A stretch of DNA of 64,000 bases from Variovorax sp. SG517 (GTDB taxonomy: Bacteria; Pseudomonadota; Gammaproteobacteria; Burkholderiales; Burkholderiaceae_C). The position numbers were made by a program, and so were the translations under genes. The notes beneath the pieces are model-generated. The model made no database searches. It worked only from the letters and a program-made list of their open reading frames with translations, and was not told the DNA's origin. Below, in pieces: positions 27,657 through 36,806 of the stretch; the first letter of the stretch is position 1, and every line of letters begins with the position of its first letter. The DNA is taken from positions 1 to 64,000 of the forward strand of contig NZ_JABMJG010000016.1 of NCBI RefSeq assembly GCF_013376045.1. The letters run 5' to 3'.

Positions 27657-28192
27657 CTAGGCTTCAGGCGGAATGCGCCGCGGCGAACCGACCTACGAGC
27701 GCTTTGGTTCACGCGTTCATGGCTCGGCATGCTTCGAAGACGGGAACGCCGTGGGCCGGAGATGTTCGATACCCGATCTCCGCTGCGAGGTGCAGCCTGG
27801 CGAATTCTCTTGAGAACATCCGGCTCCATCGTGAGCTGGCCGTCGTAGCGGCCCTGGGCGGCGCGCTGGCCCTGAGCTTCAAACCGGGCTTCGTGCCCAG
27901 CACGGGCGACACGCCCATGGTCGTCAGCACCGGCGCACTGACCGGCCGGTTCTCAGCGATCAACGCGCCGGGCTTCAAGGTCACGCCCACCTACACGCAA
28001 ACCCAGCTCATCGTGCGTTTGGACACCTGAGTGCGACCGACGCATCGTCCACTGAGCCCGATCTGGAAGTCGCCGCAGCTTGGATGCGCCTGAGCAGCGC
28101 CTGCCGGCCGAGCCATCGCTTCTCTGCAACCGCAGTCACATTCATGTCACGCACAGGCAGAAAGCTCTACCCTTTTCGCGTCCGTGAATCCC
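27657..28192. other. Gene-free stretch except for the adhesin remnant
   Basis: About 530 bp between the cyclase and phosphatase genes. It holds the adhesin relic at 27845-28030 and otherwise no convincing frame. The phosphatase promoter should lie in the last 160 bp. Confidence 0.45.
27845..28030 (+). pseudogene. C-terminal remnant of an autotransporter-type adhesin
   Basis: Plus-strand frame ALGGALALSFKPGFVPSTGD, then GALTGRFSAINAPGFKV and TPTYTQTQLIVRLDT before a stop. This is the typical last repeat of large passenger or filamentous adhesin proteins (G-x-L-x-L-x-F...G-x-V...G-x-F...YT...L-x-L). Nothing of the preceding thousands of base pairs is present, and a diguanylate cyclase gene ends 190 bp upstream, so it is a truncated relic. 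Confidence 0.55.
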
Positions 28193-30391
28193 ATGCTCCC
28201 GACCTCGCAGCTTTATCGTGTCCTGAACCGTGCACCGGTCTGGTCACTCAGTCTCTGGGCACTTCTTCTGGCCGCGTGTGGCGGCGGCAACAGCGGCTCT
28301 TCCTTCACCTGGCTGCCCACCACGGGGGCCTCAACAGTGCCTGCGGCTCCAGGCAACACGACGACGACCAATACCAGCGGTGTGGTGGTCGGCAGCTACT
28401 TCGTCAATGCCAAGGTCTGCCTCGACATCAACTCCAACGGTCGCTGCGACGGCGATGAACCCTCCACGCGATCAGACAAGCAAGGCCGCTTTACGCTCGC
28501 AGGCTCCGGCGCAGGCATCGTGGCCGAGATCGGCACCGATGCCACCGAGCTCGATCCCCTCGGACCGTCCTCCAAGCCGGTGGCTTCGCCGCTTGTGCTG
28601 CGTGCGCCGAAGGAGGCGCCCGGCATCGTCGACTTTCAATCGACCGCGGTGGTCGCGGAAATGGAGGCCAACGGGCTCGACTTCAAGACGGCCGTGGGCA
28701 AGGTCGCGATCTCGGTGGGCGTGATCGCGTCGAAGCTGCTCGGCGACATCAACACCGAGGCCGACCCGGTCGCGAAGGCCTCGCTCAAGGCGGCGTCCGA
28801 CGAAGGCCTGCAGCGCATCCGCGACGCGCTGGCATCAGCGGCGAGCGGCGACGACGTCAAGACGCTCGTGACGGCCGCTGCCCTGACGGAGCGCTACTAC
28901 CAGACCAAGGCACCGTACCGGCCGCAACAGGACGTCAGCACCTACGAAGCCGCGCCTGCCGGCTTTTCGCCGGTCTATACCGAGCTTGTCGCGCGCCATG
29001 GCTCACGCGGCCTCTCCAGCCTGAAGTACGACCTGGCGGTCTACAACATGTGGAAGAAGGCGCAGGACGATGGGGCGCTCACGCCGCTGGGCGAGAAGCT
29101 CGGCCCCGACGTGCTGAAGATCATGAAGGCCAACTTCCTTCTCGGGTACGGCGTGGCGGGCATCAGCACGCCAGGCTATGGCAACGAGACCCAAGTCGGT
29201 ATCTACGAACACACGCAGCTCGCGGCCCGGATGGTGCAGCGCCTGCCCGCCTACTGGAAGCAGATCGGCGACGACGCAGGCACCGCCCCGCGCCAGATCG
29301 TGACGGTCACCTCCGGCGTCGACCGCGCGGTCGACAGCGGCAACTTCTTCGTGCAGTCGCTCAAGACGGTGCAGCCGGCATTGGCGCCGCTGCTGGCCCA
29401 TCCTCCGGCACCGGCCCCGTACCCCGACAACGGCGCGGCCGTCAGCCAGCCGGCCGGCACCAACCACTTCCTGCTGTACTTTCACAAGCTCGTGAAGTCG
29501 AGCGACCTGGTCACGAACCCGGCCGATCCGCTCTATAGCACCTACCAGGCCAGCCTCGCCTACCAGGACTACAAGAGCAATGACACCGACCTGCTGGTCA
29601 AGCAGAGCGGCCTCACGCTGACGCCCTCAGCCGCGGCCGCCGGACGGGTGTTGCTGGAGCGCCTGTTCGCCAAAAGTTTCGTCGACAAGATCGCCAGCGG
29701 CACCTACAGCTTCGCCAACACCGGCAGCTTCAGCTTCACCAGCGATGACGGCAAATTCGCGCCAAGCCTGAGCGGCGACGGCAAGACGTCGATCAAATCG
29801 CTCGGCGACGCCGGCTCGTTGCTGTACGAGCTCTACGTGATCTCTCCGGCGATGCGAAGCGAAGCCGGCGTCGACTTCACTGCCTACATGCCCGTTGCGC
29901 AGGCGAAGTTCTTTGCCGCCCTCAACGACGGCTCCGACTTCTACGACAAGGGGCCGGGCATGACGGAGAAAGGTGACATCACCTCGCGCATGGCGCAGAT
30001 CCTGGTGGACGACATGTTCAACGAAGTCGACGCGATCGCCAGGGGCGACCGGTCACACGCTGCCAAGCTGCGCTTTGCACACGCCGAAATCATGATGCCC
30101 TTCGCCGTGCGGATGGGATTGAAAGGCGTGGACCAGAGTGTTCCCAAGGCCGCCAGCTTCGGCTACGACAGCAACACGTGGCGCGGCGACTACGTCTCGC
30201 CGATGGCGGCCAACATGCAGTGGGACGTGTTCGCCGATGCGGGTGGAAAGCTGCTGGTACGGATGCTCTACAACGAGAAGGAAACCGACTTCAAGGCGGC
30301 CTGCGATTCAGCCAAAGCGCCGGGTACGGCTCACTACTACGACTACACGGCACTCAAGGCCTGCTACGGGCACGTGGCAAGCCCGAGCTGA
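28193..30391 (+). CDS. Secreted lipoprotein histidine phosphatase (MINPP-like)
   Basis: A 732-residue exported enzyme. Residues 1-29 are a lipoprotein signal with lipobox ALLLAAC. Residues 30-230 are an unassigned region starting with a Gly/Thr-rich linker. The catalytic branch-2 histidine phosphatase domain begins near 260 with VARHGSRGLSS, the RHGxRxx core, and ends with KLRFAHAEIMMPF; HAE in place of HD is the mark of multiple inositol polyphosphate phosphatase (phytase) type enzymes. It probably removes phosphate from phytate-like or other phosphomonoesters on the cell surface. A GTG nine bases upstream is an alternative start. Stands alone; the gene on its right is convergent. Confidence 0.85.
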   Translation: MLPTSQLYRVLNRAPVWSLSLWALLLAACGGGNSGSSFTWLPTTGASTVPAAPGNTTTTNTSGVVVGSYFVNAKVCLDINSNGRCDGDEPSTRSDKQGRFTLAGSGAGIVAEIGTDATELDPLGPSSKPVASPLVLRAPKEAPGIVDFQSTAVVAEMEANGLDFKTAVGKVAISVGVIASKLLGDINTEADPVAKASLKAASDEGLQRIRDALASAASGDDVKTLVTAAALTERYYQTKAPYRPQQDVSTYEAAPAGFSPVYTELVARHGSRGLSSLKYDLAVYNMWKKAQDDGALTPLGEKLGPDVLKIMKANFLLGYGVAGISTPGYGNETQVGIYEHTQLAARMVQRLPAYWKQIGDDAGTAPRQIVTVTSGVDRAVDSGNFFVQSLKTVQPALAPLLAHPPAPAPYPDNGAAVSQPAGTNHFLLYFHKLVKSSDLVTNPADPLYSTYQASLAYQDYKSNDTDLLVKQSGLTLTPSAAAAGRVLLERLFAKSFVDKIASGTYSFANTGSFSFTSDDGKFAPSLSGDGKTSIKSLGDAGSLLYELYVISPAMRSEAGVDFTAYMPVAQAKFFAALNDGSDFYDKGPGMTEKGDITSRMAQILVDDMFNEVDAIARGDRSHAAKLRFAHAEIMMPFAVRMGLKGVDQSVPKAASFGYDSNTWRGDYVSPMAANMQWDVFADAGGKLLVRMLYNEKETDFKAACDSAKAPGTAHYYDYTALKACYGHVASPS

Positions 30392-30448
30392 GCGGGCCGC
30401 AGCTGACCCACGAAAACGCCGCAAGACGAGGCGCCCGGATCGGACGGG

Positions 30449-31150
30449 TCAGGAGCAACTGGTTTCCTGGATGCCGCAGAGACGACCCACCCAGACGCGG
30501 AAACGGCCCAGCGGCAGGCCTGCGCGCGCCGCGGGCTCGACCTTCAGTGCAGCGCGTTCCTGGGCGGGGAAGCGCTGATCCGTGAATTCGACTTGCGCCC
30601 ATTCGCCCTGGCAGTCGCTCAGACGGCCGGCTTCGATGAAGCTGTCGCCATCGAAGGTCTCGCCGTCGCCCACGCGCAGGTGGACGGCGGCGGCAGGGGC
30701 CGGTCGCGCGCGGCCCGCATCCGCTTGGGACTTCACGGTGAGCTTGCTGCCGCTGACCCATCCCCTGCCGCTGTACATCGGCCGCGCCGGACGACCGGTG
30801 AGATCGGCGTTGTCCCTGGCGTTGCGGATCAGGAACCAGCCCTCGCGCACGCCGGTGATCTCCACCTCGACGCGGACACCGTAGTTCATCGTCGGCTCGA
30901 CGAAGGTCGGCGGGAGCTTGCCCAGGACCTTCGCCGCAGTGCTCGGCGCCTCGCGGACGTTGAGACCGGCCGGGTCGGTTTCGGCGACGAAGGCACCGAA
31001 GTTGCAGGATCTGGCCGGTGTCACCGACGGCGACTCCGGGCGCGAAGCACCGTCGGCGGGACCGGCGGCGTTCGCGCCGCTGGTGAGCGAAGCCAGACCA
31101 GCAGTGACAGCGATCACGATCGCCCTGGGGAGGTGGAAATCAGCAGTCAT
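30449..31150 (-). CDS. Exported SH3-like domain protein
   Basis: A 233-residue protein. Residues 1-28 are a signal peptide (AIVIAVTAGLASLTSGANA). Residues 48-150 resemble a bacterial SH3 domain: FVAETDPAGLNVREAPSTAA and, after a beta-rich section, YSGRGWVSGSKL. The C-terminal third is beta-rich with cysteines (SDCQGEW, RLCGIQETSC) that may form disulfides. Bacterial SH3 proteins often bind peptidoglycan or act in the envelope. A short membrane-protein gene lies just upstream (48 bp gap) and may share its transcript. Confidence 0.75.
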   Translation of the reverse strand: MTADFHLPRAIVIAVTAGLASLTSGANAAGPADGASRPESPSVTPARSCNFGAFVAETDPAGLNVREAPSTAAKVLGKLPPTFVEPTMNYGVRVEVEITGVREGWFLIRNARDNADLTGRPARPMYSGRGWVSGSKLTVKSQADAGRARPAPAAAVHLRVGDGETFDGDSFIEAGRLSDCQGEWAQVEFTDQRFPAQERAALKVEPAARAGLPLGRFRVWVGRLCGIQETSCS

Positions 31151-31198
31151 CGGTAGCCATCGAGGGAATGTGGAGGAACGCCGGCCTCTTCTACACCA

Positions 31199-31465
31199 TC
31201 AGCCCGCCCTGCGACGCGCAACCAGGGGCACCAGCCAGGCCACCGCGAGCAATACCGCCCACGTCGCCAGATAGCACCAGTCCGCAGGCCCCGAGTGGCC
31301 GACGGACTCCCAGCCCGTGGCGGCCTCCCACCATGACCAGAAGGGATACAGGACGAGTGTCAGGATCGGACCGGCCGGCACCACCCAGGCAAGAGCGATC
31401 AGCAACCGCAGCACGCGGTGGCGTTGCACGGGTGGCGCTGGCACGGGATCGGAAGGGCGCGGCAT
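31199..31465 (-). CDS. Small two-pass membrane protein
   Basis: An 88-residue protein from the ATG at 31465 (a longer frame to 31579 has poor composition). Two hydrophobic segments are seen: RLLIALAWVVPAGPILTLVL and LATWAVLLAVAWLVPLVA. A WSWWEAATGWE loop joins them. No known family. Co-oriented with the exported SH3-like gene downstream. Confidence 0.55.
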   Translation of the reverse strand: MPRPSDPVPAPPVQRHRVLRLLIALAWVVPAGPILTLVLYPFWSWWEAATGWESVGHSGPADWCYLATWAVLLAVAWLVPLVARRRAG

Positions 31466-31643
31466 GGCCCCATTCTGGTCGGCTCGCTGCTTTTCTGAAA
31501 GGGTCGGGCGCCCTCGAGTCGGGGCACTGCCGGAAGCCACCGGCGAAACTTGCGGCGATACCGCCAAATTGACGTTCACGCCGCGCCGCTCTCTCAGGCT
31601 TGCTGCGTCATCTTCGCAAGCTCGCTCGCTTCGTTAGCCGCGC

Positions 31644-33236
31644 CTATTCATATTCTGCGGTTCCCAAACGAACCAGACGCCGGCCACTCGGACCCGGGGA
31701 GCCATCACCTTCTTCCAATTCGTGCTCGAGTTCGCCGCGCAGCAGCTCCCGCGCTGGCGCCGGTAACCGACGCAGCAGAGGCAGGCGAGATAGCAACGCG
31801 CGAACCTGGGCCGGCGTGAGCGTTTCCAGCAGCGCCCTGGCCGCGGTACGGGCCACGCCGGGCGCAGGGTCCGACAAGCTCCCGGTCAATACCGGCATCA
31901 CACGCTCTGAGGTGAAGAAACTCAACGCCCACACGATGCGTCGGCGCACGTAAGGCTCTCGCCTGTCCAAAGTGCGGATCAACGGCTCAATGGCTTCGCT
32001 ATCGCCAATCGCGGCCAGCGCCAGCGCGGCGTTGGCGCAGCAATCGTCATCCTCGTTATCGAGCTGCGCTATCAACGCGGCGAGTGCACGGCGATCCGGC
32101 AGATCGATGAGCGCGTCCGTCACCTCCCTTGTCAGTTCGTTCTCACTCAGGAGTGGCAACAGCAGCGGGACCGCGTCATCGGCGAGACCACGGTAGGCGA
32201 GTGCCTGCACCGCCAGCTTGCGCGCATGGAGGCCCGTCTTCCCAGGCGACTGAAATAGACGGAAAAATACCGGCGGAATCGGCGCGCCCGCCTCGAACTT
32301 CAGTGCCTTGATCGCGGCATTGCTTATCTCGGCAACGGGGTCTTCAAGCAGCTCGGACACGCGCGGCGACAAGCGCTCTGCAACGCCTGGGCCTGCAAGT
32401 GGCAATGCCTCCAGCGCCGCCACGCGGACATTTTCAGCTGGGTCGCGCAGCGCAGCCAGCCAGAGCGGAAGCGAAGCAGCGCCAGGCTGCTTGTCGAACA
32501 GAGGGGCCAGCGAGCGGACGGCACGCTCGCGGACTTCCTCATCGGTATCCGTCAGCATCAACGAAACGAGTTCAAGCCGATGCTCCTCAGGCAGCGAGCG
32601 TGAATCGCCAAGCGCCAGCGCTGCGGCCAGCCGGAGTCTCAAGTCCTCGGCGCGAGCGGCCAATCGGAGCGCATCCAATGCCTGGGTTCCGTCGAGGTAA
32701 GCCAATGCATACAGCGCATTCTCTCGAACCTCCAAGTCGAGATCGTGGTGGAAAACGCGGATCAACGCCTCGAATATGGACCGGACAGGCAGGTCGAAGT
32801 CTTTGAGAGCGATCACGACGTTGCTGCGCACATCGGCATCCGTATCGCGCAGTGCGACCAACAGCGGTTCGATCGCAACTGGGTCGCTGAAACGCAGACC
32901 TTGGGCGGCGGCAGCGCGCACGCAGGCATCCACGTCCCCCAGGCCTGCCGTCAACGCATCGAATGCCGCCGTGCCGACGCCCCTGTCCTCTTCGTCGCCC
33001 AACCACCACATGGCTTTACATCTTGCGGCTGGAAGCGGATCGCAGGCGGCTTCGACGAACACCTTCGTCACTGCATCCCCTCTCAACCGAGAATCTGCCA
33101 GGGCAGACAAGGCGGCGCTGCGCATTTCTTCATCCCTGTCGGCCCACAGCGGCAACCAGGGTGCAAGTTGCCCGGCGACGTCAGTCGCTTGTTCGGCCTC
33201 TTTTTCCGCGGCCTCTATACGTGCTTGATCCAGCAT
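31644..33236 (-). CDS. HEAT-repeat (PBS lyase-like) protein
   Basis: A 530-residue soluble protein made of about 15 tandem helical repeats, each with a core like DxxxxVRxxAxxALxxL (for example DACVRAAAAQGLRF, DADVRSNVVIAL, DEEVRERAVRSL, EPYVRRRIVWAL). This is the HEAT/PBS-lyase repeat solenoid, a protein-interaction scaffold. No catalytic domain. Two cysteine pairs (DDDCCAN) are present. It starts at 33236, right beside an IS3 remnant and a porin pseudogene; the gene itself looks intact. A role with the nearby small genes cannot be assigned. Confidence 0.8.
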   Translation of the reverse strand: MLDQARIEAAEKEAEQATDVAGQLAPWLPLWADRDEEMRSAALSALADSRLRGDAVTKVFVEAACDPLPAARCKAMWWLGDEEDRGVGTAAFDALTAGLGDVDACVRAAAAQGLRFSDPVAIEPLLVALRDTDADVRSNVVIALKDFDLPVRSIFEALIRVFHHDLDLEVRENALYALAYLDGTQALDALRLAARAEDLRLRLAAALALGDSRSLPEEHRLELVSLMLTDTDEEVRERAVRSLAPLFDKQPGAASLPLWLAALRDPAENVRVAALEALPLAGPGVAERLSPRVSELLEDPVAEISNAAIKALKFEAGAPIPPVFFRLFQSPGKTGLHARKLAVQALAYRGLADDAVPLLLPLLSENELTREVTDALIDLPDRRALAALIAQLDNEDDDCCANAALALAAIGDSEAIEPLIRTLDRREPYVRRRIVWALSFFTSERVMPVLTGSLSDPAPGVARTAARALLETLTPAQVRALLSRLPLLRRLPAPARELLRGELEHELEEGDGSPGPSGRRLVRLGTAEYE

Positions 33237-33282
33237 TCAAATAGCTTATTTTGTGAGGCTGACGCGACCGGGCGAATTTTTT

Positions 33283-33433
33283 CGCTGCCGGCCGAGGTTC
33301 TCACGGTATTCCTTGGGGCCGAGAGAGAGATTTCGATCCGCTTCTGGTTGTACCAACGGACGTAGGAAGCAACCGCTTCGATGAATTCCTCAACGGTGGT
33401 GTTCGTCCAGTTTCGAGGATAAGACAGTTCGGT
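33283..33433 (-). pseudogene. IS3-family transposase C-terminal remnant
   Basis: Minus-strand frame: YPRNWTNTTVEEFIEAVASY, then VRWYNQKRIEISLGPKEYRE. This is the final part of an IS3/IS150-group DDE transposase (the RxWYNxxRxxxSLG motif), with an internal loss in the usual SLSPxEYR. The rest of the element is missing. It abuts the porin pseudogene. Confidence 0.75.
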
Positions 33434-33450
33434 CTTAGGTCGGCCGCGGC

Positions 33451-34335
33451 CAATCGTCCGTGACGGTGTTCGGCAGCATCGACCTGAACTTCACCTACTC
33501 GAAGGCGGGCAACGCCTCGACCAAGGTCATGGACCAGGGCGGCTACCTGCTGCCCAGTCGCCTGGGCTTTGGCGGCGTGGAAGACCTGGGCGGCGGATTC
33601 GCGACCGGTTTCTGGCTGGAGACCGCCGTGCTGCCCGATACCGGCGTGGCGCAAGGCGGCTTCGGCCGGCGCTCCATCGTGAGCCTGACGACTGAGGACC
33701 TCGGCGAACTGCGGCTGGGCCGCGACTACACGCCCACGTTCTGGAACGTGTCGAGCTTTTCCCCCTTCGGCACGGTCGGCATGGGCGGCAGCAGCAACAT
33801 CGTCGAAGGCTGGCCGCTCGGCCTGGGCCGTGCACGCACACAGGCCCGCGCCAGCAACTCCGCCGGCTACTTCCTGCCGCGCGGCCTCGGCGGCCTTTAC
33901 GGGCAGTTCATGTTCGCGACAGCCGAAGGCGCGCAGGGCACCGGCTACCGCGGCGGCCGGCTGGGCTACGAGTCGGGCCCGCTCAACGTAGCGGTCGCGT
34001 ATGGGCAGACCGCGGTGGGCGTCGAGGACTGCCGCACTGTGACCGTCGGCGGCAGTTGTGACTTCGGCGTGGTCAAGGCCTACGTCAACTACCTGCGCCA
34101 TCGGCTGGGACGCGAGCGGCAGACGAACGCACTGATCGGTGCGTCGGTTCCCGTCGGCGCGGGGCAGATCCGGGTATCGTTCGCGCGCTCCGAGCGCTCC
34201 GGCCCAGGCCTCGAGACCGGCGGCACTGCCCGCCAGTTCGCCATCGGCCACGCACACAACCTGAGCAAGCGCACCACGCTGTACAGCACCTACTCGCGCA
34301 TCAGCAGCCGCGGAAATGCCGCCTACGTGGTGGCC
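33451..34335 (+). pseudogene. Outer-membrane porin lacking both ends
   Basis: A long frame encodes a Gram-negative trimeric porin. It opens at QSSVTVFGSIDLNFTYSKAG, the usual first residues of the mature chain just after signal cleavage, so the signal peptide is exactly missing. The upstream DNA is an IS3 remnant. Central motifs such as GFGGVEDLGGGFATGFWLE and TEDLGELRLGRDYTPTFW are intact. Homology fades at about 34333, where the final beta strand ending in aromatic-F should follow but does not. Without signal and C-terminus it could not be exported or inserted. About 295 of 340 residues remain. Confidence 0.8.
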
Positions 34336-35206
34336 GACTCGTCGCGTCAAGAGCGCCTTCTGAAGGCTTGCCTGGACTATCGGTCAAGTCGCTTCTGCGG
34401 ACGCTGGCCTTTGAGTTCGTGCGGGATTCCCAGCACTGCCGTCGAACTGCTCGCCCGGCCTCACATGACGACGCCATTCACAGGGGCGAGGCAGCCCGCC
34501 TGACGCGCCTGCGGGTCGGGGCATCGCCGTGGTGCAGATGTCTGCAGCCGCCGTGCCCGTCAGTGCATCGAGCTGACGGGTGCCCATCACGCGGGCGGCC
34601 AGCTGCATGACGACCACGCCCTTGCCCAGCAGGGGGCCGGCCACCATGGGCGCACGAGGCTGGGAAGCGCTTCCGTGCCATCCGGGCGTCGCTTCGAGGC
34701 AACGCGGCTCAGTTTTTTACGAACTTTGAACGACTTTCGTTCTACACCGCATGTTGTCGGGTCAGCGCAGCAGGCCGCATCATCTGCAAGACGCGACTTG
34801 CAGGAGATGCGGATGGATTCACTCTGCGCCAGCCAGGACAGCCGATTCCCGCACGAAGCGGCTGTCGACCAACTGCGTCTCGCGAGGCGCGTCCCCTGCA
34901 GGGCAACGCATGCGCGACAGCGGTCCACCACGCAACTGTTCCGCGAAGCCGGGCGCCGCGTCGATGCGAGGATCCGTGGCACCGAAGCCCTTCGTGCGTT
35001 TCGCCTCCGTGCGGATGCAGGGCGACGCTTTGGCCGAGCACAGCGGGTTAGCAGCGCTCGACAGGGAAGGCAGCAGCATCAATGCGAGGTTCGCGACGCC
35101 GAGCCTGTGCCCGCAGCGAGGGACCTCCTACCCTTCCCGCTCCGCGAGGAACTGCATAACCACGATTCAAGCCCACTCTGAACTGGGCTTTCTGAGGGAG
35201 ATCGCT
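34336..35206. other. Gene-poor stretch of relics
   Basis: About 870 bp. Apart from the fragment at 34497-34656, the minus-strand frame 34819-35082 might encode a short exported protein (ALMLLPSLSSAANPL start) but has no convincing start codon. Decayed DNA is the best description. A promoter for the gene at 35207 should lie in the last 100 bp. Confidence 0.35.
34497..34656 (-). pseudogene. Unidentified coding-like fragment
   Basis: Minus-strand frame with protein-like residues MVAGPLLGKGVVVMQLAARV, then MGTRQLDALTGTAAADICTT. The family is not recognised. The frame loses quality on both sides and has no plausible start with a ribosome-binding site, so it looks like a fragment. Confidence 0.3.
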
Positions 35207-35620
35207 ATGACCGCTCGGAACTTTTCGACCATTGCTGCAGCCAGCAAAGCTGTCAATTTCGTGCTCGCCGAAACGGAGCTTGGCGCCACGCCAGCCCACT
35301 ACTTCGAGCCGACCAATCTGGGTGGGCTGCCGCCGACGGAGTCCGAGCTCAGGGTCAAGGAGGACACGGAGTTGGGCAATCGCACCCGCTTCGCAACTCA
35401 CATGTGCCTCATGTCGGCCAGTCAGACCTTGCAAGCATGCCTGGATCTGCTCAGTTGTGAAGTCGATCTGCCCCCTCAGGAACGCGTCCGAAAGTTGGCG
35501 GAAATCGCCAGCAAGGCACGAGCCGCCGAGGAAATGGCTGCGCAGGCCGCCGGCGTTCTGTTGGGCGAGATCAACATGCCCGAAAACGGCTCGATCGTGG
35601 TCTCGCGCGGCGCGCAGTGA
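35207..35620 (+). CDS. Hypothetical helical protein
   Basis: A 137-residue protein; the ATG at 35207 follows GGGAG at 8 nt. Residues 10-45 are mixed (SKAVNFVLAETELG, ATPAHYFEPTNLGGLPP); residues 60-120 are helical with HMCLMSASQTLQACLDLLSC and VRKLAEIASKARAAEEMAAQ. No signal peptide or known domain. Frames extending upstream have poor composition. Confidence 0.6.
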   Translation: MTARNFSTIAAASKAVNFVLAETELGATPAHYFEPTNLGGLPPTESELRVKEDTELGNRTRFATHMCLMSASQTLQACLDLLSCEVDLPPQERVRKLAEIASKARAAEEMAAQAAGVLLGEINMPENGSIVVSRGAQ

Positions 35621-36036
35621 GCTGCAGCGAGTGGTGGAATTTCCCGGTCTCCTGAACTGCGACCAAGAGGTCTCCAGGCTCGGCGAGAGAGCGCTGCTTC
35701 GTTTCCAGTGACTCAGGGATGCCGGGCTGCGTCGTACGGTCCCGGAAGGTTGAGAGAACGACATAGCTGCGCGTGCTCTTCACGCCCGAGCTTGCGTGCA
35801 GTGGGATCAGGCCGCCCCATCTTGAACCCGGCAGTACCTTGTGTATGAGTTGACCCGCGCCAAAGCGAGATATGGTCTCCAGGCCGCCGCCGACTTCATC
35901 GGTGACGGTGGCCCTTTCTCTTCATTCGTGCCGGCGCCTTCGCCTTCGAGGCGAAAGTGGCTTGCGGCGGATCGGCCGTCACTTCCATCGATCGCCAGCG
36001 CAGCAGCCCGGAGACCCCGGGCATCCTGCTGTACTT
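35621..36036. other. Intergenic, nothing recognised
   Basis: About 415 bp between convergent genes. No protein-like frame, hairpin terminator or repeat was recognised. Confidence 0.4.
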
Positions 36037-36684
36037 TCACGCGGAGTCGACGGGCTGATCAATCGTCACACCCAGCACCTCTTCCGACAGGTGCTCGAGT
36101 TGCCGAATGGTCCACTCGATCACCTCGGTCTCGCTGAGTGCCTTGTCCGCCAGCCAGCCAAGCACCAGCTGGTCATGAAACCCGATCCAGGCGCGCAGGC
36201 ACACCCGCATGCGTTTGGTCGGCCGGGTGATGCCCAGCACCGCCATCACCTGATCGATGGCCTTGCCGCGTGATTCTTCCCAGATCTTCGCGATGGTGCT
36301 GCTGAGCGCTGCATTGGACGAGCGAGCCCGAAAGATCGCGTCCCCCTCCCTCTGCTTGACGGCGCGCATGTGCGCGCGCAGGAACGACGTGATCCGCTGG
36401 CGTGCGGTGTCGCCGCGAAACGATGTCAGCTGTGCCTCGTCCATTCGCGCTGCGGCCACCCGACTGACCTCGGCATAGAGCTCTTCCATCGAGCCAAAGT
36501 GATGGAACAAAAGCCCGTGCGCCACACCGGCTTCCCGCGCGATCTCCGAGGCCGGCACGTCCAGGAACCCCCTGCTGGCGAACAGCCGCTCGGCGGCCTC
36601 GAGCACCCGTTGCTTGCCGGTGGGTGGCTTTCCCGCGCCTAGCCGCGCAGACCGCGGTCCCGGCGAATCAAGGGGTTCATTCAT
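36037..36684 (-). CDS. TetR-family regulator of the monooxygenase cluster
   Basis: A 215-residue repressor-type regulator. Residues 25-70 form the TetR HTH (RVLEAAERLFASRGFLDVPA, EIAREAGVAHGLLFHHFGS). The remainder is the helical ligand-binding domain. The start is placed at 36684; an in-frame ATG at 36696 is possible. It is divergent from the flavin monooxygenase gene, with a palindrome between them that is probably its operator. It is therefore likely to sense the pathway substrate or an intermediate. Confidence 0.88.
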   Translation of the reverse strand: MNEPLDSPGPRSARLGAGKPPTGKQRVLEAAERLFASRGFLDVPASEIAREAGVAHGLLFHHFGSMEELYAEVSRVAAARMDEAQLTSFRGDTARQRITSFLRAHMRAVKQREGDAIFRARSSNAALSSTIAKIWEESRGKAIDQVMAVLGITRPTKRMRVCLRAWIGFHDQLVLGWLADKALSETEVIEWTIRQLEHLSEEVLGVTIDQPVDSA

Positions 36685-36774
36685 GCAGGAAATCATATCC
36701 CCGTGCCTGCCGGCCAAACCGCCACCGCCCCCGGGAAAACCACAAGACCAGAGACACGGCAGCCGCATAAACTG

Positions 36775-36791
36775 ATTGACAGTCAGTCAAT
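36775..36791. promoter_or_regulatory. TetR-type operator
   Basis: ATTGAC-N5-GTCAAT, a perfect 6-bp inverted repeat, 16 nt upstream of the monooxygenase ATG and 90 nt upstream of the TetR start. Position and form (TTGAC..GTCAA) are those of TetR-family operators, so binding would block the catabolic promoter. Confidence 0.6.
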
Positions 36792-36806
36792 ATTGATCGA
36801 ACCCAG

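Noticed and set aside
34751..35206. Upstream extension of the 137-residue hypothetical gene
   Set aside because: Low-quality residues and a good ribosome-binding site only before 35207.
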